8,584 nt of DNA, from positions 1 through 8,584 of the forward strand of contig JBDRNO010000088.1 of the NCBI GenBank assembly GCA_043811005.1. The letters run 5' to 3'. The position numbers and the translations under genes were made by a program. A model generated the notes under the pieces. It did no database searches and was not told the DNA's origin. It worked only from the letters and a program-made list of their open reading frames with translations. Below are positions 1-7,101 of this stretch, one piece after another; position 1 is the stretch's first letter, and each line of letters opens with the position of its first letter. Source of the stretch: JBDRNO01 sp043811005 (GTDB taxonomy: Bacteria; Bacteroidota; Bacteroidia; NORP154).

Positions 1-99
1 GTTCTCTGCATGGAACACGGTGTAAGTCAGAGGGGTTCTAAAGAAGGAGAGGCCCGTGTTATACAGGCTTATCGCGAATGCGATAGCTTTGAGGTATAA
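1..99 (+). CDS. 3' end of an unidentified gene (last 32 codons)
   Basis: The first frame is open from the left edge to a TAA at 97-99. The other two plus frames close within about 40 bases. The visible C-terminus begins VLCMEHGVSQRGSKEGEARV and ends in CDSFEV. It is polar and charged, with no membrane segment, so it looks like the tail of a soluble protein. I do not recognise the family. The next gene starts 60 bases later on the same strand, across an AT-rich gap with no clear terminator hairpin, so co-transcription with the lactonase gene is possible. The start lies outside the window. Confidence 0.5.
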   Translation, partial: VLCMEHGVSQRGSKEGEARVIQAYRECDSFEV

Positions 100-159
100 G
101 ATTAACAAAATTATAGAATTTTTTTTATTATTGATTTCCAATAGTCATATAATATTAAA

Positions 160-1275
160 ATGAAAATTTACATGAAATTTATTTATCCGTTCCTGTTTCT
201 CTTTGTTTTTTCGCTTCAGAGCTGCAAGGAGAGTCCCAGACTTTTTGTCGGAGGATTCACCAAACCGGGACAGAAGGGACTTTCAGTTTTTGAGTTTGAT
301 AAAAGGAACGGTAATCTGGAGCTAATTAAAGAATGGGATGTGGGTCCAAATCCGGCATATTTTTGTTATTCCGGCAGAAACAAGCTGCTCTACGTTCTAA
401 ACGAGGTTATGGAGTTCAATGGTGCTTTTGGAGGTGGACTTACAACTCTGAGATATGATCCCGAAAAAGTGTCATTTGAAAAAAAGAATGAGATACTGAT
501 CCCATATGCCGGACCATGTTATATTTCAATGTCACCGGATAGCGGATTTTTATTTATAGCAAATTATCCGAACGGATCGATAGCATCGGTGAGCCTTGAT
601 GATTTCGGGATTCCGGAAACAATACCCGATACTATATTATACGTAAAAGAGGAGCCGGATGTTTCACATGCACATATGATTTTATCCGATCCTTCCGGTA
701 AACATGTATATGTAACTGATGTGGGTCTTGACAGGATTATGACCTATAATTTTCACAGGAATGCAGGGGAATTTGAACTGGTCAATAATGGAATCACGTT
801 GCTTCCGAAGGGGTCCGGACCGCGTCATTTTGTGTTTAATGCTGACGGATCGAAAATGTATGTCATTAATGAACCGGGTTCAACAATGATGGTATTCAAT
901 GTTGATGAAAAAGATGGGCTGAAGCTGGTTCAGACTTTACCGACTGTGAGGGAGGGATTTGAAGGAAATAACTATTGTGCTGATGTCCACATTGGGAAGG
1001 ACGGTAAATTCCTTTACGGCTCAAACAGGGGCGAGAATACTATTGTTATCTACAGCATCGGCAGTGATGGTTTATTAAGTCTGGCAGGTCATACAACATG
1101 TGGAGGCGACTGGCCGAGGAATTTTGTTATTGATCCGTCAGGCCGGTTTTTGATTGTTGGTAACCAGAAATCAAATGAGATTTCTGTTTTTAAAATAGAT
1201 AAAAAAACAGGGCTTCCGCTGGAACCTGACAGGAATTACCCCTCGGTAATGCCTGCCTGCCTGAAGTTTTATTGA
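160..1275 (+). CDS. Lipoprotein of the lactonase (6-phosphogluconolactonase-like) beta-propeller family
   Basis: This 371-residue protein belongs to the seven-bladed beta-propeller lactonase family typified by E. coli Pgl (YbhE). Repeated blade motifs are visible: SPDSGFLFIANYPNGSIASV near 125-144, DPSGKHVYVTD near 178-187, GPRHFVFNADGSKMYVINE near 220-238, GKDGKFLYGSNRGENTIVIY near 279-298, and PRNFVIDPSGRFLIVGNQKS near 319-338. The N-terminus has a short positive region, a hydrophobic stretch (about 7-19) and a lipobox LQSC with Cys22, so the mature protein should be lipid-anchored outside the cytoplasm. E. coli Pgl has no signal peptide and acts in the cytoplasm. This exported form therefore probably hydrolyses some other sugar lactone, or has a different role; I would not call it pgl. 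ATG160 is taken as the start, but ATG172 would give a nearly identical signal peptide. Length is slightly above E. coli Pgl because of the export signal. Family call is firm; substrate is unknown. Confidence 0.9.
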   Translation: MKIYMKFIYPFLFLFVFSLQSCKESPRLFVGGFTKPGQKGLSVFEFDKRNGNLELIKEWDVGPNPAYFCYSGRNKLLYVLNEVMEFNGAFGGGLTTLRYDPEKVSFEKKNEILIPYAGPCYISMSPDSGFLFIANYPNGSIASVSLDDFGIPETIPDTILYVKEEPDVSHAHMILSDPSGKHVYVTDVGLDRIMTYNFHRNAGEFELVNNGITLLPKGSGPRHFVFNADGSKMYVINEPGSTMMVFNVDEKDGLKLVQTLPTVREGFEGNNYCADVHIGKDGKFLYGSNRGENTIVIYSIGSDGLLSLAGHTTCGGDWPRNFVIDPSGRFLIVGNQKSNEISVFKIDKKTGLPLEPDRNYPSVMPACLKFY

Positions 1276-1305
1276 TTCCGGAAAATCTACTTGCAGTCGT
1301 GTTCA

Positions 1306-1357
1306 GCAGGGGCGTAGCATGCTGCGCCCTTACCACAAATGCATTAAACGCCCCTGC
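1306..1357. repeat. GC-rich palindromic element between the lactonase gene and glpD
   Basis: Two overlapping inverted repeats are present. The outer one pairs GCAGGGGCGT (1306-1315) exactly with ACGCCCCTGC (1348-1357), leaving a 32-base loop. The inner one is a nearly perfect 20-base palindrome at 1310-1329, centred on GCATGC, with one G-T wobble. The two structures share bases 1310-1315 and so exclude each other. The element is much more GC-rich than the flanking DNA. It begins 31 bases after the lactonase stop. There is no T-run directly after it, so it does not look like a standard intrinsic terminator. It resembles dispersed REP-like palindromes of intergenic DNA, but copy number cannot be judged here. 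Confidence 0.65.
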
Positions 1358-1469
1358 CACCTATACATGCAACTTCCCTGCAATCACAAAAACATTTTCT
1401 ATTATTTTTTAATTGTACTCTAAAATTTTCTTCGTAACATTAATACCTGATAACAGTACAAAAAATTAA

Positions 1470-3029
1470 ATGAATCGTAAATCATTGATCCGCGATTTGC
1501 AGAACCACCTGGCGATGCAGTGGGATATTATAGTTATTGGCGGGGGTGCAACCGGATTGGGTATTGCCCTTGATGCTGTAACCAGAGGATATAAAACACT
1601 TTTACTTGAGCAGTCGGATTTTGCCAAAGGTACTTCATCGCGAAGCACGAAACTGGTTCATGGTGGAGTCCGTTATCTGGCCCAGGGTGATATTCTGCTT
1701 GTAACAGAAGCGCTGCATGAGCGTGGTCGTATGCTGAAGAATGCACCTCATCTCACATCTAACCAGGAGTTTGTGATACCGGTTTATACCTGGTGGGATG
1801 TTTTCTTATATACCGTCGGGCTTAAGTTTTATGATCTGCTGGCCGGAAGGTTAAGCATGGGGAAATCATACTTTATTAGCCGATCCCGAACCCTTGAACG
1901 TTTACCTTTGCTTAAAGGGGAAGGATTGAAAGGAGGGGTTGTTTACCATGACGGTCAGTTTGATGATTCAAGAATGGCCATAGCTCTTGCAATGGCAGCT
2001 GTTGAAAAGGGGGGAACACTTCTTAATTATTTCAAAGTCAATAGTCTGCTAAAAGATGAAAAGAACAGAATCATAGGTGTCAGGGCTAAGGATAATGATT
2101 CGGATAACGAATACGAGATTCATGCGAAGCTGGTTATTAATGCAACAGGCGTTTTTGCCGACGAGATACACAGCATGGACGAACCGGACTCCAAACCAAC
2201 TATCCGGCCAAGTCAGGGCGTGCATATTGTACTTGACAATTCTTTTCTGGAAAGCGATTCCGCCATCATGATCCCAAAAACAGATGACGGAAGGGTCCTT
2301 TTTGCAATCCCATGGTACGGAAAGGTAGTTGTCGGGACAACAGATACACCTCTGGATGAGATATCTCTTGAACCCAGGGCACTCGATGAGGAGGTCAGCT
2401 TTATCCTCAGAACAGCAGAAAAATATCTCACCAGGCCGCCATCGCGTGAAGATGTACTCTGCATTTTCGCCGGGTTAAGACCATTGGCTGCCAACCCGGA
2501 TAATCCTTCAGCCACAAAAGAAGTTTCACGCAGGCATAAGATTACCATCTCCCGGTCAGGTCTTCTTTCAATTATTGGAGGCAAATGGACCTCCTATCGC
2601 AGGATGGCTGAGGAGACTATTAATAAGGGCATAAGGGCAGGAATGCTTGATGACAGAAAATGTGTTACTAAAAAGTTCAGTTTTTATTCAGATGGTACAA
2701 CCTTAAAATCTGATCGTCTGAAGATCTATGGAGATAAAGCAGCAGAAATTGAAAAAATGACAGAGGAACAGCCTGCACTGGGAGAAAAGCTGGATTCCAG
2801 GCTTCCATACACAAGAGCTGAAATAGTATGGCTCTGCAGGAACGAAATGCCCCTGACACTCGAAGACATGCTGGCAAGAAGAACCAGAGCCCTGTTCCTG
2901 GATGTCAGGACGAGTGTGGCCATATCTCCGTTAGTTGCCCGGATTATGGCTGCAGAACTAGGGTATGATGAAGTATGGCAGCAACAACAGCTTACAGCCT
3001 ACAGTCAATTGATCACAAATTATATGTAA
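1470..3029 (+). CDS. glpD: FAD-dependent glycerol-3-phosphate dehydrogenase
   Basis: This 519-residue enzyme oxidises sn-glycerol-3-phosphate to dihydroxyacetone phosphate at the inner face of the cytoplasmic membrane and reduces FAD, with electrons going to quinone. The dinucleotide-binding signature is at 22-40 (IGGGATGLG, then ALD and TRG). The family's TSSRSTKLVHGGVRYL block is at 55-70. The second GlpD signature GGKWTSYRRMA is at 370-380, and the C-terminal helical DAO_C-type domain runs from about 447 to 512. Length is close to E. coli GlpD (501). ATG1470 is preferred over Met16 because homologues carry a short N-terminal helix before the Rossmann fold. The leader is A-rich with no clear Shine-Dalgarno. 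It is the first gene of glpD-glpK-glpF and ends 32 bases before glpK. The single-subunit form implies respiratory use of glycerol rather than the anaerobic GlpABC complex. No key residue appears to be missing. Confidence 0.97.
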   Translation: MNRKSLIRDLQNHLAMQWDIIVIGGGATGLGIALDAVTRGYKTLLLEQSDFAKGTSSRSTKLVHGGVRYLAQGDILLVTEALHERGRMLKNAPHLTSNQEFVIPVYTWWDVFLYTVGLKFYDLLAGRLSMGKSYFISRSRTLERLPLLKGEGLKGGVVYHDGQFDDSRMAIALAMAAVEKGGTLLNYFKVNSLLKDEKNRIIGVRAKDNDSDNEYEIHAKLVINATGVFADEIHSMDEPDSKPTIRPSQGVHIVLDNSFLESDSAIMIPKTDDGRVLFAIPWYGKVVVGTTDTPLDEISLEPRALDEEVSFILRTAEKYLTRPPSREDVLCIFAGLRPLAANPDNPSATKEVSRRHKITISRSGLLSIIGGKWTSYRRMAEETINKGIRAGMLDDRKCVTKKFSFYSDGTTLKSDRLKIYGDKAAEIEKMTEEQPALGEKLDSRLPYTRAEIVWLCRNEMPLTLEDMLARRTRALFLDVRTSVAISPLVARIMAAELGYDEVWQQQQLTAYSQLITNYM

Positions 3030-3052
3030 GATTTCAACAACCTGTTAATTAT

Positions 3053-3059
3053 AAGGAAG
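3053..3059 (+). promoter_or_regulatory. Shine-Dalgarno-like site fixing the glpK start
   Basis: AAGGAAG lies just upstream of ATG3062 in the short glpD-glpK gap. The open frame reaches back to an ATG at 2975 inside glpD, but that would add 29 residues with no family counterpart. This site supports the downstream start and is the clearest ribosome-binding-like sequence in the window. Confidence 0.6.
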
Positions 3060-3061
3060 AT

Positions 3062-4552
3062 ATGAATGACTTTGTACTTGCATTTGACCAGGGAACAACC
3101 AGTTCCCGCGCAATCGTGTTTGACCATAATGGGATCCCGGTGGCGAGCGCACAAAAAGAGTTTAAACAACATTTCCCTCAGCCGGGATGGGTTGAACATG
3201 ATCCGGAAGAAATATGGTCAACACAGGCTGGTGTCGCAATGGAAACCATTAAAAAAGCCGGACTGAAAAGCGCAGATATAGCTGTAATCGGGATTACTAA
3301 CCAGCGCGAAACAACTTTAGTTTGGAACAGAAAAACCGGCAAACCGGTCCACAACGCAATAGTCTGGCAGGACAGAAGAACAGCGGGATTCTGCGATCAG
3401 CTTAAGAATGAAGGACACAGCCGGGGGATCCTTGAAAAAACAGGTTTGATAATTGATGCTTATTTTTCCGCAACAAAGGTAAGGTGGATACTTGATAATG
3501 TAAATGATGCAAGGAGATCAGCTGAAAAAGGCGAGCTGGCATTCGGAACAGTCGATTCGTGGCTAATCTGGAACCTGACCAGAGGGAAACTGCATATTAC
3601 AGATGTGTCGAATGCATCAAGGACCATGCTATTCAACATACACACTCTCAGCTGGGATGATGAGTTGCTAAAGATATTCAATATTCCGGCAAGCTTGTTA
3701 CCGGAAGTGAGATCTTCCAGTGAGGTTTATGGTCACACAATCGGTCACTTTTCAACTGAAATACCTGTTGCCGGCATTGCCGGCGACCAGCAGGCTGCTC
3801 TCTTCGGGCAGATGTGCACCGAACCCGGGATGGTCAAAAACACTTACGGTACCGGATGTTTCATGGTGATGAACACGGGGAATAAACCAATTGAATCGAA
3901 AAACAAACTCCTGACAACTGTCGGATGGAAGATTGGCGGTGAAACACATTATGCTCTCGAGGGAAGTATCTTTATTGCAGGCGCCGTGGTGCAGTGGCTG
4001 CGTGACGGTCTTGGAATAATACAGAAATCAGGAGATGTGGAAAAGCTTGCGGCGAAAGTAAAAAGCAGCGAGGGAGTCTGTTTTGTTCCTGCGTTTGCCG
4101 GTCTGGGAGCCCCACACTGGAACCAGCATGCACGCGGCACCCTGGTGGGTATTACCCGTGGGACAACTGCTGCGCATATTGCACGTGCAGCGCTCGACAG
4201 CATTGCTTTTCAGACCCTGGATGTGCTACTTGCCATGCAAAATGATTCCGGAATAAATATTCAGGAACTGCGCGTTGATGGAGGAGCCACTGTAAACAAT
4301 AACCTCATGCAGTTTCAGTCCGATCTGCTTCAGACTAATGTTGTGCGGCCGAAGATCACTGAAACAACTGCGCTCGGAGCTGCTTATCTTGCCGGTCTGG
4401 CAGTAAATTACTGGAGCAGTATGGCTGAAATTAAGAAACAATGGCAGCTCGACAAGACCTTCTCCCCTCAGATACCGGTTGAGGAGACGCAGGCACTTTT
4501 AAAAGGCTGGCACCGCGCAGTTAAAGCTGCCAAAGCATGGGCTGCAGAATAA
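3062..4552 (+). CDS. glpK: Glycerol kinase
   Basis: This 496-residue FGGY-family enzyme phosphorylates glycerol with ATP to sn-glycerol-3-phosphate in the cytosol. It follows E. coli GlpK (502 residues) almost throughout: phosphate loop DQGTTSSR (9-16), glycerol contacts R82-E83, W102 and Y134, FGGY signature YFSATKVRWILDN (134-146), catalytic Asp242 in AGDQQAALFGQ, ATP-site block NTYGTGCFM (260-268), and LRVDGGATVNN (403-413). The start at 3062 matches the family N-terminus and has AAGGAAG just before it. In the loop after VYG (222-224) the protein reads HTIGHFSTEIP. It is two residues shorter than E. coli and lacks the GGxxxR-like segment that binds fructose-1,6-bisphosphate. The C-terminal EIIA-Glc contact segment (PGIETTERNY in E. 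coli) is also not kept. E. coli-type feedback control is therefore unlikely. It sits 32 bases after glpD and 61 before glpF. Confidence 0.97.
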   Translation: MNDFVLAFDQGTTSSRAIVFDHNGIPVASAQKEFKQHFPQPGWVEHDPEEIWSTQAGVAMETIKKAGLKSADIAVIGITNQRETTLVWNRKTGKPVHNAIVWQDRRTAGFCDQLKNEGHSRGILEKTGLIIDAYFSATKVRWILDNVNDARRSAEKGELAFGTVDSWLIWNLTRGKLHITDVSNASRTMLFNIHTLSWDDELLKIFNIPASLLPEVRSSSEVYGHTIGHFSTEIPVAGIAGDQQAALFGQMCTEPGMVKNTYGTGCFMVMNTGNKPIESKNKLLTTVGWKIGGETHYALEGSIFIAGAVVQWLRDGLGIIQKSGDVEKLAAKVKSSEGVCFVPAFAGLGAPHWNQHARGTLVGITRGTTAAHIARAALDSIAFQTLDVLLAMQNDSGINIQELRVDGGATVNNNLMQFQSDLLQTNVVRPKITETTALGAAYLAGLAVNYWSSMAEIKKQWQLDKTFSPQIPVEETQALLKGWHRAVKAAKAWAAE

Positions 4553-4553
4553 C

Positions 4554-4588
4554 CAGTCGGCAGTTGGCAGTCAACAATCAACAATCAA
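4554..4588 (+). repeat. Heptanucleotide tandem repeat in the glpK-glpF gap
   Basis: Five degenerate 7-base units run head to tail: CAGTCGG, CAGTTGG, CAGTCAA, CAATCAA, CAATCAA (consensus CARTYRR). The array starts directly after the glpK stop and fills more than half of the 61-base gap before glpF. It is non-coding. Its effect on the transcript is unknown. Confidence 0.75.
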
Positions 4589-4613
4589 TAATAACCACTT
4601 AACAACTTATAAA

Positions 4614-5327
4614 ATGAATGTATTTTTTGCTGAATTTTTTGGAACTGCAATGATTCTTGTATTTGGAAGCGGAGTTGTTGCAAATGTACTTCTGAATAAA
4701 ACAAAAGGAAATAATAGCGGTTGGATCGTGATCACCTTCGGGTGGGCGATCGGAGTTTTTACAGGGGTACTTATTGCAGCTTCCGTAAGTGGAGCTCATC
4801 TTAATCCTGCCGTAACCCTGGCGCTTGTGCTGGCAGGTAAATTTTCTGCCTCATTGATGCCATTATACATAAGCGCACAGATACTTGGATCTATGTTTGG
4901 CTCAACGCTCGCATGGCTTGCTTATAAGAAACATTTTGATGCTACAGATGATGCTGATTCAAAACTGGCAGTCTTCTGTACAATTCCAAATATCAGAAGC
5001 TACTGGTATAATGTTATTACTGAGATTATCGGGACATACATTCTTGCACTGGCAGTACTTTATATGGCGGAACCGGACGTTGGTCTGGGAGCTTTGAATG
5101 CCCTGCCTGTTGCACTCGTTGTCCTTGGAATCGGAATCGCTCTGGGAGGTCCAACGGGTTATGCTATTAATCCGGCACGTGATCTTGGACCGAGGATAAT
5201 GCATTTCTTTCTTCCTATCCGAAACAAAAGAGACAGCGACTGGCGCTATTCATGGGTGCCGATACTGGGGCCAATGCTGGGCGCTACTACAGCAGCGGTG
5301 ATGTTTTTATTTTTTAACGTAGCTTAA
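4614..5327 (+). CDS. glpF: Glycerol uptake facilitator (aquaglyceroporin)
   Basis: This 237-residue inner-membrane channel of the MIP family lets glycerol and similar small polyols diffuse in, where GlpK traps them. The two half-helix pore motifs are SGAHLNPAVT (59-68) and GYAINPARDLGPR (182-194). The Asp after the second NPAR is typical of glycerol facilitators rather than water-only aquaporins. Six hydrophobic spans are visible, roughly 4-27, 36-56, 80-104, 132-151, 163-180 and 215-236. By comparison with E. coli GlpF the selectivity-filter residues are W44 (for W48), Y183 (for F200) and R189 (for R206). Y in place of F is also common in Gram-positive GlpF proteins. The protein is somewhat shorter than E. 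coli GlpF (281), with short termini. The start has no Shine-Dalgarno, only an A-rich leader. It is the last gene of the glpDKF cluster. Confidence 0.95.
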   Translation: MNVFFAEFFGTAMILVFGSGVVANVLLNKTKGNNSGWIVITFGWAIGVFTGVLIAASVSGAHLNPAVTLALVLAGKFSASLMPLYISAQILGSMFGSTLAWLAYKKHFDATDDADSKLAVFCTIPNIRSYWYNVITEIIGTYILALAVLYMAEPDVGLGALNALPVALVVLGIGIALGGPTGYAINPARDLGPRIMHFFLPIRNKRDSDWRYSWVPILGPMLGATTAAVMFLFFNVA

Positions 5328-5606
5328 AATGATTTTTTTTGATTTATTTCTTCAAATAATCTGAGAAATATTCTAAATTGCTGAAGTAACAGCCTGGACT
5401 GGTTAATAAACAAATGAAGGTAAGATGGGAAGGGGGGATTTATTCGATAAATTTTAGAAGTGAAAAAAATTCTATAAAATATTTAAATAGTAAAGGTTTG
5501 ATTAGTATTTAATTAGATAAAATCATAGGCTGATTTTAAAACTCATAATCGAACAAAAATAAAATGAGATTGTTTACTACATTATTAACAATTTAATTCT
5601 AAAACT
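5328..5606. other. AT-rich intergenic region between glpF and the beta-barrel gene
   Basis: No credible coding frame is present. A run of eight T follows glpF at once, but without a convincing hairpin. A weak hairpin can be drawn from TTTTAGAA (5452-5459) and TTCT plus AAAA (5470-5479) with a two-base bulge. The region presumably holds the beta-barrel gene's promoter, but I could not find a convincing Bacteroidota -7 box (TAnnTTTG) with a spaced -33 TTTG. Confidence 0.4.
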
Positions 5607-6157
5607 ATGAAAAAAATTTCCGCATTATTGGTAATTGTTTTTTTTGCATTGGCACAACTGACAGCACAGGAACCTACTTTCGTAAAGGGTGATAAAGTTC
5701 TAAATCTTGGTCTTGGTCTGGGATCTACACTATATACCGGAACCTATTATAAAAGCAGATTCCACCTGTTTCAGCTTCTCTTGAATTCGGGGTTGTTGAT
5801 AACCTGCTCGAAAAGGGTGTTTTAGGAGTTGGTCCTTACCTTGGATACTCATCCTATAAGTACGAATTTCTCACTTCGGGGTATAAATATTCCAATCTAA
5901 TATTGGGCGTAAGAGGTAACTTTCATTATCCTCTTGTTGAAAAGCTTGATACATACACCGGTCTGTTACTCGGTTATAATATTGTAACTTCGAAATGGAT
6001 AGGAACAGGAGCAGAAGACTTTAATGCTTCATCAAGTCATGTCGCCTGGTCATGGTTTGTTGGTGCAAGATATTATTTCAGCGAAACTTTTGCTGCAATG
6101 GCTGAGCTGGGATACGGTATAGCTTAACTGAATCTTGGAGTAGCATTGAAGTTCTGA
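5607..6157 (+). pseudogene. Broken gene for a small outer-membrane beta-barrel protein
   Basis: The reading begins with a clear signal peptide (MKKISALLVIVFFALAQLTA, then QEPTF) and proceeds through a Gly-rich strand NLGLGLGSTLYTGTYYKS. A one-base loss near 5757-5759 then shifts the frame, and the unshifted frame stops at 5823-5825. In the frame two positions on, the protein resumes as IPPVSASLEFGVVDNL and continues through amphipathic strands such as GVRGNFHYPL, TYTGLLLGYN and WFVGARYYFSETFAAMAELG. A TAA at 6125-6127 interrupts GYGIA-LNLGVALKF, where a Tyr codon would be expected. The true end is the TGA at 6155-6157. Restored, the protein would be 183 residues, ending in Phe as outer-membrane barrels do for assembly by the Bam machinery. 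The layout fits the OMP_b-brl type. Both lesions could be real decay; errors in the raw sequence are the alternative. Its function is unknown. Confidence 0.75.
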
Positions 6158-6179
6158 AAAATGAAATAAAAGAAAGGGT

Positions 6180-6215
6180 AAAATCCCCCTGATAAAAACA
6201 ATCCGGGGTTTTTTT
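6180..6215 (+). terminator. Probable intrinsic terminator after the beta-barrel gene
   Basis: CCCC (6185-6188) can pair with GGGG (6205-6208). AAAA (6180-6183) pairs with part of the seven-T run (6209-6215) across one T-T mismatch, and the loop is AT-rich. It lies 22 bases after the restored stop of the broken beta-barrel gene, a normal position. The stem is short, so efficiency is uncertain. Confidence 0.6.
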
Positions 6216-6317
6216 ATATGCAACAGGGCCTGGGAAGAAGATTTAAAACTCAGACAAAGTGAATCACTAATAGTCTGGGGAACGTCTCATTGAAAATTTG
6301 GACCAGAAGTTGTATAG

Positions 6318-6358
6318 AAGTGAAAATGAAATATTCCATTCAATATGTAATTTCACTT
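6318..6358. terminator. Inverted repeat between convergent genes, possible terminator
   Basis: AAGTGAAA (6318-6325) pairs exactly with TTTCACTT (6351-6358). A second inner stem, ATATT (6331-6335) with AATAT (6342-6346), has loop CCATTC. The right arm reaches the stop codon of the minus-strand TPR-like gene. On the plus strand the arm is followed by a T-rich run, so it could also stop rightward transcription before it enters the opposing operon. On the minus strand no strong T-run follows. Confidence 0.45.
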
Positions 6359-7101
6359 TATTTTTTGCACAATTCCAGGTTATGGGCGAAGACTTTATTA
6401 TCAGGATATAGTTTGCAAAGTTGTTCACAATAAATCATTGCTTTCATAGGAGATTTGTCCAGTTCGAAATATATTTTTGACAGAAAATAGATCGAAATTG
6501 TTTGATAAACTGGATTTAAAGAGGTTAGGTTGCTTTCAAGGACTTTAATACCTTCTTCTCTTAATTTAGGATTATAAAAGAATAATTTACTCTTGCCAAT
6601 ATTAAATAAAGCCAAATAAATATTAAAAATATCCTGTTGTTCAATGGTTAATTCATGTATTTCAAATTGTTCAATAATGTGGTTAATCTTATAGATATTC
6701 CCCACAATTGAGAAAAGCCGATTTTTTATTAATGCTAGTCTTAATGAATAACTTAAGCAAATTAGTTCTTCCAGATCATCAGGATTTGGAGTAGTTTTTA
6801 ATTCTGTAGAATATTCCTTTAAGACTGACTCAAGAGCAGCAAAATCATCATCACGATTACTTGAAATTGCTTTCCACCAGTACAAATCCAATAAAAGCAT
6901 CTGGTAATTCCATCTTTCTATATTGTTTTTTGACTGGATCAGTTCAGCATGTGCTTCTCTAAACTGCTGGTTGTAGATGAGATTAAATATTTTATTAAAT
7001 CCCTTTTCTTTATCACTAAAACCCAGCAATTCACCAGTAGTGCATATCAACAGAGTAATTAAAATTGTTAAAAAAATAGCTGAAGATTTATGAAAGATCA
7101 T
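6358..7101 (-). CDS. Exported TPR-like helical protein, last gene of the minus-strand operon
   Basis: This is a 247-residue protein of unknown function. A hydrophobic N-terminal segment (about 8-24, SAIFLTILITLLICTTG) indicates export or a membrane anchor. The rest is predicted by eye to be helical, with TPR-like stretches: FNLIYNQQFREAHAELIQS (39-57), the aromatic block LLDLYWWKAISS after it, and a last repeat around SIYFLSKIYFELDKSPMKAM with YCEQLCKLYPDNK. Bacteroidota carry many exported TPR proteins with a similar YWWK-type second helix. No catalytic motif is visible. Its ATG (7101-7099) overlaps the TGA of the upstream gene in an ATGA junction, which argues for translational coupling and a shared function with the two upstream genes. 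It is low in GC compared with the glp genes. The gene itself is confident; a role as a scaffold or envelope partner is inference. Confidence 0.85.
   Translation of the reverse strand: MIFHKSSAIFLTILITLLICTTGELLGFSDKEKGFNKIFNLIYNQQFREAHAELIQSKNNIERWNYQMLLLDLYWWKAISSNRDDDFAALESVLKEYSTELKTTPNPDDLEELICLSYSLRLALIKNRLFSIVGNIYKINHIIEQFEIHELTIEQQDIFNIYLALFNIGKSKLFFYNPKLREEGIKVLESNLTSLNPVYQTISIYFLSKIYFELDKSPMKAMIYCEQLCKLYPDNKVFAHNLELCKK

Noticed and set aside
1400..1469. Promoter for glpD
   Set aside because: An AT-rich stretch (TAAAATTTTC and neighbours) is suggestive, but no TAnnTTTG box with a correctly spaced TTTG could be shown.
2213..2584. Minus-strand ORF of 123 codons inside glpD
   Set aside because: It lies wholly opposite a well conserved enzyme gene, has no recognisable protein character, and is a shadow frame.
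2975..3061. Extended glpK start at 2975, inside glpD
   Set aside because: It would add 29 residues that match glpD out of frame and no glycerol kinase N-terminus; ATG3062 has a Shine-Dalgarno-like site and the canonical start.
3949..4203. Minus-strand ORF opposite glpK
   Set aside because: Antisense shadow of a conserved region, with no leader or domain features.
5452..5479. Hairpin in the glpF to beta-barrel gap as terminator or riboswitch
   Set aside because: The stem is all weak pairs with a bulge, in very AT-rich DNA where such matches are expected by chance.
5903..6127. Independent small ORF starting with MGVRGNF
   Set aside because: It is the shifted-frame remainder of the beta-barrel gene; its protein continues directly from sequence upstream of this start codon, which is GTA-flanked and has no leader.
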